Assembly (NCBI GenBank): GCA_018695085.1
Contig: JABHOU010000381.1
Location: 1 to 5,369 of the forward strand
DNA length: 5,369 nt
Direction of reading: 5' to 3'
DNA from: Opitutia bacterium
Lineage (GTDB): Bacteria > Verrucomicrobiota > Verrucomicrobiia > Opitutales > Seribacteraceae
Positions 1 through 5,369 of this stretch are shown one piece after another. Each line of letters begins with the position of its first letter. Position 1 is the stretch's first letter. A program made the position numbers and the translations under genes. The notes below the pieces were generated by a model. The model saw only the letters and a list, made by a program, of their open reading frames with translations, did no database searches and was not told where the DNA came from.

Positions 1-1817
1 GGATCCTGCCAGATCAGCCAAGAGAAGAATACCAATATTAGGGCAACGAGGTAAAGTGCCATGCATGTTACAAAAGGCTGGGTTGCATTAAAGTTTTGTT
101 CGGGAGAAAGGTTCTTAAAGTCGTGCCACTGCAAGGGCGCGACTTTTGCGAAATCGTCCGAAAGCTTTTTTACTATGCCGTTGAACTTGGCGTGGTCGCC
201 TTCTTGGAATGTTTTCGAGAGGTCGGCATAAGACTTCACCATTGGATTGATCTTACCAACGTTTTCGGGGTCACCTTTGGCGGATTGTCCTCTGGTCTCA
301 AGTAGAGAATCTGGTAGAGAAATCCAGTCGATGTCGTGAAGGGTTACGTTTTCCGTGGTTGCCGAGGGAAGACCGAAGAGAACCTGCCAGATACAAGACA
401 AACCGGCAAATATGCAAACGGCAGTAAAACCAGCTAAACCAAGCGATCTCTTCTTTTCTAAACGACGGAAGACCCCGTACGCTATCAAAGCGAAAGTCAG
501 ATAGAAACAGAGGTCGATAAGCCACTCACGACCGTCGTGAATGTTTGTAAGCGTGGCTGAATTGTCCTCCTTTACCGACTTGATGAGTTTTTCCCGCAAC
601 TGGTTTTCGCGCCAGATTCCACGAAGGGTGGAGTAGGACCCGATTTTCACTTGGTCTTGAGCGCTTAGGAACTCCGTAAGCTTCCCTGTGGACGCACGCA
701 GCTTGTTGCTACCGTTTTCGATACTTACCTTTCCCTCGAAACTCTCGGGTGGGACAATGCCCAATGGGGCAAATCGAGCTTGGCCTTGAAGAAATGCTTC
801 GGATGCCTGAAAATCTTGAATTTGCTTAAGAGCTCCCGGTTTGTCTCGCAGGGCTTCGATTGCCATGCTTTCGTTTTCCAAGGCACCCAGTTTGAGCAAT
901 TCTCTACGCAGGTCGAGAACCGCGAGATCATTGGAGTAAGAAGGACCAAAGAGTTCTGCTCTGGCTTGGGGGTAAAGAGCATTCTTCAGTTGGTCGTACA
1001 AAGTTACGGATTCGTAGAGTTGTCCCAAGTTGCGTTGATAGGGTGTGTACTTCTTAGGGTCGGGCCCCGGGTCTAATTTGTTGTTTTGGTTGAGGTCTTC
1101 TCCCTCATCGAGTTTGTTGTTCCGATTTAAGTCTTCGCCTAATTTTATGGAGCGGGTGGCCCGCTCTACCTCACCTACCTTTGCCAGCAAGTCGTCATGC
1201 TTTTTTTGCGTTTCTTCGTATAGGGGCACGAGCCTTTCGCGCATTTTATTCCGATCCTGTTCGGTGGCTTCAGGATTGTTTGCCACGAAGTCATTAACTT
1301 CTTGGAGGATTCCATCCATTTCGCCTCTTAGATTCTGGATCTTTTCGGCATGGAAGAGATCGTTAAAAGAAAAATATTTCTCCTTTCCGGGTTCAAAGCC
1401 GAATAGTCCCAGCACTTCCGGATGATCGATGCGAAAAACCTTGTATTTGTCCGCTTCATTTGGGCGGAGAGTCAGTTCCGCGAACCATTCGATTGCGGGA
1501 AGGTATCGAGGAGACTTTTTGCCATAGAACATTTTCTCGAAATAACCAACGTCGGGACCATCTGGAACGGTTTGCTTGCCCCGCATTATCAACAGAGCAT
1601 TACGGGCTACGGTATCGAGAGGTTTAACTCGTCCTTTCTCTTGAGCAGGCAAGCTGCCAAATGTTTCCAAGTCGAAGTTCCCTTCGTGCCTGGGCGGTCG
1701 CAACTTGCTTAACGAGTACAGGGCAAAAATTGCTACCAATACGATGGGTGTCCACTTTGCCATCTTAGCACTGAAAGACGGTCTCTCAATCTCGGTCGAA
1801 TCAGGAGCAGAATTCAT
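1..1817 (-). CDS. ccsA: CcsA-type cytochrome c biogenesis protein, N-terminal part (3' end outside window)
   Basis: This is an open frame of 605 codons with no stop, starting at the ATG at 1817 and running off the left edge. The start is chosen because its ATG overlaps the resB stop as ATGA; a later in-frame Met (residue 19) is less likely. Visible layout: a membrane anchor at about residues 22-37; the motif GRVKPLDTVARNALL at 62-76, which I associate with long CcsA proteins of Bacteroidota, Verrucomicrobiota and Planctomycetota; a large extracytoplasmic region to about 430 with a helix-rich stretch (about 158-222) and two EF-hand-like loops (229-252); membrane segments at about 431-450 and 459-482 joined by a basic cytoplasmic loop (RRLEKKR); a loop at 484-577; and a membrane segment at about 580-603 where the sequence is cut. 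The tryptophan-rich WWD heme-handling core of CcsA should follow outside the window, so it is not seen. The family call rests on the N-terminal motif, topology and coupling to resB. Expected role: with ResB, heme export and attachment to apocytochromes c. Confidence 0.8.
   Translation of the reverse strand, partial: MNSAPDSTEIERPSFSAKMAKWTPIVLVAIFALYSLSKLRPPRHEGNFDLETFGSLPAQEKGRVKPLDTVARNALLIMRGKQTVPDGPDVGYFEKMFYGKKSPRYLPAIEWFAELTLRPNEADKYKVFRIDHPEVLGLFGFEPGKEKYFSFNDLFHAEKIQNLRGEMDGILQEVNDFVANNPEATEQDRNKMRERLVPLYEETQKKHDDLLAKVGEVERATRSIKLGEDLNRNNKLDEGEDLNQNNKLDPGPDPKKYTPYQRNLGQLYESVTLYDQLKNALYPQARAELFGPSYSNDLAVLDLRRELLKLGALENESMAIEALRDKPGALKQIQDFQASEAFLQGQARFAPLGIVPPESFEGKVSIENGSNKLRASTGKLTEFLSAQDQVKIGSYSTLRGIWRENQLREKLIKSVKEDNSATLTNIHDGREWLIDLCFYLTFALIAYGVFRRLEKKRSLGLAGFTAVCIFAGLSCIWQVLFGLPSATTENVTLHDIDWISLPDSLLETRGQSAKGDPENVGKINPMVKSYADLSKTFQEGDHAKFNGIVKKLSDDFAKVAPLQWHDFKNLSPEQNFNATQPFVTCMALYLVALILVFFSWLIWQD
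1062..1133 (-). repeat. Tandem EF-hand-like calcium-loop repeat inside the CcsA-like protein
   Basis: Two adjacent 12-residue units (36 bases each) encode DLNRNNKLDEGE (residues 229-240) and DLNQNNKLDPGP (241-252). The first fits the canonical EF-hand loop spacing: D at 1, N at 3, N at 5, hydrophobic L at 8, D at 9 and E at 12. The second keeps positions 1 to 9 but has Pro instead of Glu at position 12. The two units use different synonymous codons for Leu, Asn and Asp, so this is not a fresh DNA duplication. By topology the motif lies outside the cytoplasmic membrane. Calcium binding is inferred; no flanking EF-hand helix pair is obvious, so it may resemble dockerin or thrombospondin-type loops more than a true EF-hand. 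Confidence 0.7.
1814..1817 (-). other. ATGA start/stop overlap joining resB and the CcsA-like gene
   Basis: The resB stop TGA (1816-1814) shares bases with the ATG of the next gene (1817-1815). Only a weak purine-rich stretch with TAGG precedes the ATG, so the second gene is probably translated by ribosomes finishing resB, which would make the two partners in balanced amounts. The overlap is seen directly; the coupling is inferred. Confidence 0.75.
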
Positions 1818-3487
1818 GCAATGCCTACTTTCTTTCTTCTCTTTGCAAATCCTAATAGGTGATAGGCGAATTGGACCGCTAAACCAAGACCCACCAACGT
1901 TACGCCAATGTATGGTAATATACTGCTTGGATTACTTACGACTTGGAGCCTAGTCTGAGTTTCCGTAGTGGAATCGAATCCGGCCTGAAAGAAGGTGTTC
2001 CCCTCGAGGCTTAAAGGGTGATTCATATATATGCGAGTCTTTCGAACAGGTTTTCCTGGAATCCGAATGTTTACGTCGCTAGAAAAGTCCTTGGGTCTAT
2101 CCGTGCCGGGATAACGAAGGAAACGGAAATCTAGTAATTCCATGTCGAAATCATAATAGTATCGTTTTCGCCTAATTTCCAAACGGTAGCTTTTTTCGCG
2201 GTGTATGAATCGTTGAGGTTGATAACCGGCAGCATCAAAGAAGGATGAAGCAAGCCATTCGCCGATTGTTTCGTTGGCGTCTTCGGTTGTCCTCAATTGC
2301 ACAACCGCCGTTCGGAAATTCATCTCATCTGCCCGAAAGGTTTCAGGTTGCTCGATGGGGGAGATTTGGACTTTCCTTCCATTGGCGTTTCTAAGAGTGA
2401 AACTTTGGTCACCTTCTTTCGGGGTGTTAAAGTCAGCGTTCTTGTAAAACTTTTTGACCTTGAGAACAAATGGAAACCTCGAGTCGAGGTCTTTCAAATT
2501 TATTCCTTGCAAGGCCTTTGGATCACCTTTGAACCAGTTTCCCAAGATCCCACCATTATCGGGCTTCGAATCCAATAGATTTATAGGCAAGCTGAGCAAT
2601 TCGTCCGTTTCTTCTCCGGATTCATCGATCAAAACGAACTCATCTTCATGAAAGTCTTTCGAAAAGTTTGTGGACTCACCCTCGTTGATAATCATGATGC
2701 TCTCTTTCTCAGTGAGATCGGTTACCAACTCGCTTATCAGCATCAAGGCAAGTCCGCTATGGGTAATCCAAATACCTGCGTGCTTGAATTTCAACTGATA
2801 GCGGAAGGCTGCCGAAGTCATTAAGTTTATCAGCAATAAACCTCCCAATAGGTACCCCCCTGGCAGAGGTACTGGAAAGCCTCTCAGTGCAAAGGGCATT
2901 TGACCTTTGAGTTCGATGACTGCCAAATTGAGTTCGTTGTTCGGTTCGGCTTTGGTTTTGTCTTCGTTATTCTTAGATTCATTTTCCTTATCTATCGCCG
3001 AATCTGGAAGTACGGCTCCATAACCATTCTTGTAGGCTTCGGTGGATAGAGCGGTCTTTATTTCTTGGAGACTATGAAAGCGCAAACTAGGATCTGGCTC
3101 CAAGGAACCCATAGTATCTTCGAAAACGGATTTTATTTGGGAATGAAAGGTGTTGTCGATGAACCCGAGAAATCGAAATTTTTCCAGTTCCTTGTCGTCT
3201 ATGGCTATCCGTTTGTGTTTCTTTGCAATCTCGTTTTCGGGGTGAGTAACTAGCACCATTTTGGTTCCCAAGGGCCACTCTTCCGGATATTTCCATGTCA
3301 CAAAGAAAGACTCAAAATAGTCCTTTTGAGCCTTGTTTATACCGATGTTTACTTGATCGAGAGTACCGAAGAATACCAAAGCTAGCGAAAAGGAAAGCAA
3401 GGTCACCGTAAGACGCAAAGAGGTGAAAACGCTCACTACTGGATTCTTCCGCCAGCGTTTGCGCCAAATTTGTTTTGTCGGACTCAC
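1814..3487 (-). CDS. resB: ResB/CcsB family cytochrome c biogenesis protein
   Basis: This protein of 557 residues starts with GTG at 3487. It acts in System II cytochrome c maturation in the cytoplasmic membrane, pairing with CcsA to move heme outward and present it to apocytochrome c. Topology fits the family: basic N-terminus, membrane segment 1 at about 20-45; extracytoplasmic region to about 207; segments 2 (about 209-228) and 3 (about 237-257) joined by a short basic loop; a large extracytoplasmic domain at about 258-520; segment 4 at about 524-548; and a basic tail (KRRKK). The ResB-like stretch MNHPLSLEGNTFFQAGFD is at 488-505. His243 (ITHSG, segment 3) and His543 (AYHLLGF, segment 4) both lie near the cytoplasmic side, and His243 is the better candidate for the membrane heme-ligand histidine known in CcsB/CcsBA. 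A hydrophilic, charged Lys/Glu/Asn stretch at about 165-187 looks like a flexible insert. The start follows the upstream stop by 6 bases, with a Shine-Dalgarno inside that gene. ResB identity is secure; exact ligand assignment is not. Confidence 0.92.
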   Translation of the reverse strand: MSPTKQIWRKRWRKNPVVSVFTSLRLTVTLLSFSLALVFFGTLDQVNIGINKAQKDYFESFFVTWKYPEEWPLGTKMVLVTHPENEIAKKHKRIAIDDKELEKFRFLGFIDNTFHSQIKSVFEDTMGSLEPDPSLRFHSLQEIKTALSTEAYKNGYGAVLPDSAIDKENESKNNEDKTKAEPNNELNLAVIELKGQMPFALRGFPVPLPGGYLLGGLLLINLMTSAAFRYQLKFKHAGIWITHSGLALMLISELVTDLTEKESIMIINEGESTNFSKDFHEDEFVLIDESGEETDELLSLPINLLDSKPDNGGILGNWFKGDPKALQGINLKDLDSRFPFVLKVKKFYKNADFNTPKEGDQSFTLRNANGRKVQISPIEQPETFRADEMNFRTAVVQLRTTEDANETIGEWLASSFFDAAGYQPQRFIHREKSYRLEIRRKRYYYDFDMELLDFRFLRYPGTDRPKDFSSDVNIRIPGKPVRKTRIYMNHPLSLEGNTFFQAGFDSTTETQTRLQVVSNPSSILPYIGVTLVGLGLAVQFAYHLLGFAKRRKKVGIA

Positions 3488-3493
3488 TATTAC

Positions 3494-4066
3494 TTATTCC
3501 TCCTCGCTACTTTCGAAACGAACCGACTGGAGGAGTGAATCGAAATTCTCCTGTTCTTTTTCTGCGAGTCTCGCATCTCCCATCATTTTGAAGAACCACG
3601 ACCGCCCATCAATTTTTAGAATTGCTGAAACAAGGGCTTGTTCTTTATTCGACGCTTTTACTAAAGTTGCGGGTTTGTCTGCTACGGTTATTTCGCTGAC
3701 GTAATTCGAGAGCCCTTCTCCGGTTGTTGCGCTCATGCCGATCTGGCCGATCCAACGATTTACGTTCGACAGGAGCCCGCCACCCTCTCCGAGCAAGTTG
3801 CTGATCGATATGTCCAAGGCGGAACCATTCTCATCTTCTACGGCAAAGCTCCCTACCCGCATCGCTGATTCCTTTCCAGGTTTCCATCCCGAGGGAACTT
3901 CCCACACGGGCTGAGCCATCTCTAAACTTCCATTGGACAGAGAGCTTTTCTTTTCCTTGGGGATTGAGTAGCTACTTACTTGGGAGGAATCGGAGCAGGA
4001 AGCGACCCACAAGAGAATCGTCCCCAAACAGACTGGCCAACACATAAGAAATTTTTTTACTGGCAT
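3494..4066 (-). CDS. Predicted lipoprotein of unknown function, linked to resB
   Basis: This is a 190-residue protein with an ATG start at 4066; a weak AGGA lies 11 bases upstream. The N-terminus is a lipoprotein signal: basic MPVKK, a hydrophobic core, then the lipobox V-A-S-C with Cys24 as the expected lipidated residue. A Ser/Lys-rich linker (about 25-48) leads to one folded domain (about 53-184). Landmarks are WEVPSGW (55-61), SAMR (67-70), the Gly-rich GGGLLSNVNRWIGQIG (95-110), SWFFKMMGD (156-164) and SLLQSVRF (177-184). The tail ends in three Glu. I recall similar WxxPxGW / NVNRW / WFFKxxGD proteins next to cytochrome c biogenesis genes in Planctomycetota and Verrucomicrobiota, but know no assigned function. 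It has no CXXC or CXXCH motif, so a thioredoxin-like or c-type cytochrome role is not supported. Its position directly before resB suggests an envelope accessory role in heme or apocytochrome handling, which is inference. Confidence 0.85.
   Translation of the reverse strand: MPVKKFLMCWPVCLGTILLWVASCSDSSQVSSYSIPKEKKSSLSNGSLEMAQPVWEVPSGWKPGKESAMRVGSFAVEDENGSALDISISNLLGEGGGLLSNVNRWIGQIGMSATTGEGLSNYVSEITVADKPATLVKASNKEQALVSAILKIDGRSWFFKMMGDARLAEKEQENFDSLLQSVRFESSEEE
3499..3504 (-). promoter_or_regulatory. Shine-Dalgarno of resB, inside the end of the lipoprotein gene
   Basis: On the minus strand AGGAGG lies in the terminal Glu-Glu-Glu codons of the lipoprotein (GAG GAG GAA TAA) and ends 11 bases before the GTG start of resB. 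The spacing is a little long, but this is the only strong ribosome site nearby. It supports the GTG at 3487 as the resB start and ties resB translation to the upstream gene. Confidence 0.65.
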
Positions 4067-4076
4067 AATGATTAAT

Positions 4077-4104
4077 ATCCTATCGCTAGGTTTTCGAGAC
4101 TCAA
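4077..4104 (-). promoter_or_regulatory. Weak candidate promoter for the lipoprotein-resB-ccsA genes
   Basis: In the 54-base gap after ychF the minus strand has TTGAGT (4104-4099), a 16-base spacer, then TAGGAT (4082-4077). Each box matches the sigma-70 consensus at four of six bases. A start about 7 bases on would leave almost no leader before the ATG at 4066, and the -10 box overlaps the possible AGGA ribosome site. The site may therefore be chance, with the genes transcribed from the ychF promoter instead. The gap also holds the 8-base palindrome CGTCGACG (4107-4114) but no hairpin plus T-run that would act as a terminator. Confidence 0.25.
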
Positions 4105-4120
4105 TCCGTCGACGAAGAAT

Positions 4121-5224
4121 TTAAGCTCCACACTTGAAGAGTGTGACGTCGCCATCGACAAATTCGTACTCTTTTCCCTCCAAGCGCCATTTGCCGCTCT
4201 CGCGGGCCGATTGCATGGAACCTGCGGCGATCAGGTCGTCGTAAGAAATTACGTCGGCCTTGATGAATGTCCTCTCGAAATCAGTGTGTATGACTCCAGC
4301 GCATTGCGGAGCCTTCATCCCTTTCTTAAATGTCCATGCTCGAGCTTCCTTTTCTCCTGCGGTTAGAAAAGAGGCCAATCCAAGCAAGTCATAAGTTGCT
4401 TGGATGAGTCCGGCGACGCCCGAATCGCTAACACCCATCGATTCCAGATATTCAGTTATTTCACTATCTTCCAGTTCTGAAAGTTCCTCTTCCATTTTAG
4501 CAGAAATGACGCACGAACCCGCATCTTGTTGGCTGGCGGCCCATCCGCGAAGTTTGGATGAGTTTGGGTTGCCGCTCGGATCAGCTACTTCCTCCTCCTT
4601 AACGTTACAAGCATATAGCATGGGCTTTGCCGTGAGCAGGCAAAAAGACTTAAGCCTCGCCACCTCGTCGTCATCCATGGGCAGGAGGTTTGCCGGTTTC
4701 CCTTCGTCCAAATGTGGGGCGAGGCGTTCGAGAAGGGCAACGCTTAGAGCGGCGTCCTTGTCTTGTCCGCGAGCTTTTTTAATTGTTTTCTGATGCTGAC
4801 TTTCCACTGACTCCGCATCAGCAAGCACAAGTTCCGTCATTATGACCTCGGCATCCCGGAGGGGGTCGACTCCACCCATGTTGTGGATCACGTCTTCGTC
4901 CTCAAAGCAGCGTACGACATGCACGATGGCATCCACTTCACGAACATTTGCGAGAAATTTGTTCCCCAGACCTTCTCCCTTGCTGGCGCCCTCAACTAGA
5001 CCCGCAATGTCAACCATCTCAATCGCTGCAGGAATAATTGTATCAGTGCCAACGATTTCGGCCAATGGAGCCAGCCGTTCGTCAGGCACTTGGACCACCC
5101 CTACGTTCGGGTCGATCGTGCAAAACGGATAATTCGCCGCCTCCGCTTTGCGACTCTTGGTCAAAGCGTTAAAAAGGGTACTTTTGCCGACGTTGGGCAA
5201 ACCTACTATTCCAGCTCGTAGCAT
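4121..5224 (-). CDS. ychF: YchF/OLA1 family redox- and ribosome-associated P-loop NTPase
   Basis: This is a 367-residue protein, close to the usual YchF length of about 363. It is a cytoplasmic TRAFAC-class NTPase of the Obg-related group that binds ribosomes and usually prefers ATP to GTP. Motifs: P-loop GLPNVGKS (8-15); the switch I region TIDPNVGVV (36-44); Walker B/G3 DIAG (72-75) followed by Leu instead of a catalytic Gln, as in hydrophobic-substituted NTPases; NVKE (207-210) in place of NKxD, the YchF change linked to ATP use; and SAK (241-243). A helical arm spans about 125-195 and the C-terminal TGS domain about 283-365, including IHTDFERTFIKAD (312-324). The ATG at 5224 is chosen over an in-frame TTG at 5293 because MLRAGIVGLPNVGKS is the typical family start and the longer form would begin upstream of the promoter. 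No Shine-Dalgarno is visible before the ATG. No sign of truncation or frameshift. Confidence 0.97.
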   Translation of the reverse strand: MLRAGIVGLPNVGKSTLFNALTKSRKAEAANYPFCTIDPNVGVVQVPDERLAPLAEIVGTDTIIPAAIEMVDIAGLVEGASKGEGLGNKFLANVREVDAIVHVVRCFEDEDVIHNMGGVDPLRDAEVIMTELVLADAESVESQHQKTIKKARGQDKDAALSVALLERLAPHLDEGKPANLLPMDDDEVARLKSFCLLTAKPMLYACNVKEEEVADPSGNPNSSKLRGWAASQQDAGSCVISAKMEEELSELEDSEITEYLESMGVSDSGVAGLIQATYDLLGLASFLTAGEKEARAWTFKKGMKAPQCAGVIHTDFERTFIKADVISYDDLIAAGSMQSARESGKWRLEGKEYEFVDGDVTLFKCGA

Positions 5225-5242
5225 AATTAGCGAAAAGGATAA

Positions 5243-5271
5243 ATTATGCCCGAGACTTCCTGTTCGGTCAA
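5243..5271 (-). promoter_or_regulatory. Sigma-70-type promoter of ychF
   Basis: The minus strand reads TTGACC (5271-5266), a 17-base spacer, then CATAAT (5248-5243). Each box has five of six consensus bases and the spacer is ideal. The predicted start near 5236 gives a leader of only about 12 bases before the ATG at 5224, which fits the lack of a Shine-Dalgarno sequence. It may also transcribe the three downstream genes, since no terminator is visible after ychF. Confidence 0.7.
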
Positions 5272-5302
5272 GAATGCAAGACGTGAATCGCAACCTTTCG
5301 CG

Positions 5303-5330
5303 TTGACTGTATCCGAATAGTTTTTAGTTT
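5303..5330 (+). promoter_or_regulatory. Candidate promoter of the tRNA gene
   Basis: The plus strand has TTGACT (5303-5308, five of six -35 bases), a 16-base spacer, then TAGTTT (5325-5330, three of six -10 bases, including T1, A2 and T6). The predicted start near 5337 lies about ten bases before the mature 5' end of the tRNA, as expected for a short precursor leader. It diverges from the ychF promoter, with the two -35 boxes about 32 bases apart. The -10 box is weak, so its exact placement in this T-rich stretch is uncertain. Confidence 0.5.
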
Positions 5331-5347
5331 AGTCAATTTACTTTGTG

Positions 5348-5369
5348 GCGGTAGTAGCTCAGTTGGTTA
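5348..5369 (+). tRNA. tRNA gene, 5' end only (isotype not determinable)
   Basis: The last 22 bases match the start of a bacterial tRNA: a 7-base acceptor strand GCGGTAG, T8 and A9, the D-stem strand GCTC (positions 10-13), then the D-loop AGTTGGTTA with invariant A14, G18, G19 and A21. The anticodon lies beyond the window. The acceptor strand is of a kind I associate with tRNA-Asp, but that is only a guess. The other acceptor strand should contain CTACCGC. Confidence 0.88.

Noticed and set aside
1..395. Matching CTGCCAGAT strings near 6 and 384 as a direct repeat or attachment site
   Set aside because: Both simply encode Trp-Gln in membrane-segment contexts; they are short and have no mobile gene nearby.
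298..525. 75-codon minus-strand open frame in another frame within the CcsA-like gene
   Set aside because: The overlapping frame continues without a stop and contains well-formed membrane segments; the short frame does not.
1062..1140. Short DNA tandem repeat (TTTGTTGTT stretches) as a microsatellite or CRISPR-like repeat
   Set aside because: There are only two units, diverged at synonymous positions; the similarity is explained by the repeated protein motif.
1045..1425. 126-codon plus-strand open frame opposite the CcsA-like gene
   Set aside because: It is Ser/Phe-rich, antisense to a continuous 605-codon frame with family motifs, and has no supporting start signal.
4107..4114. CGTCGACG palindrome after ychF as a terminator stem
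   Set aside because: It has no loop and no following T-run on the minus strand; it is a short perfect palindrome that cannot form a terminator hairpin.
4404..4793. 129-codon plus-strand open frame opposite ychF
   Set aside because: It is Ser- and Arg-rich with no recognisable motif and is the antisense shadow of the secure ychF coding sequence.
5348..5369. tRNA end as an integration (attachment) site for a mobile element
   Set aside because: Integration usually uses the tRNA 3' end, which is outside the window, and no integrase or repeated tRNA fragment is visible.

Overview
The window holds four genes, all on the minus strand, plus the first 22 bases of a tRNA gene on the plus strand at the right edge. 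In minus-strand reading order they are: the P-loop NTPase YchF (4121-5224), a 190-residue predicted lipoprotein (3494-4066), a ResB-type cytochrome c biogenesis protein (1814-3487), and the N-terminal 605 codons of a very long CcsA-type cytochrome c biogenesis protein (1-1817) that leaves the window still open. Nearly every base is coding. The only sizeable gap is the 123-base divergent region between ychF and the tRNA (5225-5347).

The last three genes look like one transcription and translation unit for System II (Ccs) cytochrome c maturation. The lipoprotein stop and the resB start are 6 bases apart, and resB's Shine-Dalgarno sequence is written in the lipoprotein's last Glu codons. resB and the ccsA-like gene overlap by 4 bases (ATGA). 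In System II, ResB/CcsB and CcsA form the membrane complex that exports heme and attaches it to apocytochromes c outside the inner membrane. The lipoprotein is probably an accessory factor, an inference from its position and export signal. ychF is 54 bases upstream of the lipoprotein with no visible terminator, so read-through from the ychF promoter is possible.

The organism is a diderm-like bacterium. A lipoprotein followed by separate resB and long ccsA genes, the N-terminal GRVKPLDTVARN motif of the CcsA-like protein and the style of the YchF sequence together suggest the Verrucomicrobiota/Planctomycetota group, more likely Verrucomicrobiota. This is judgement from remembered families, not a search.

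No mobile element, CRISPR array, phage gene or clearly new defence-type system is visible. The most unusual features are a tandem EF-hand-like calcium-loop motif after a helix-rich segment in the extracytoplasmic part of the CcsA-like protein, the uncharacterised lipoprotein locked to resB, and a compact divergent promoter region whose position fixes the ychF start.
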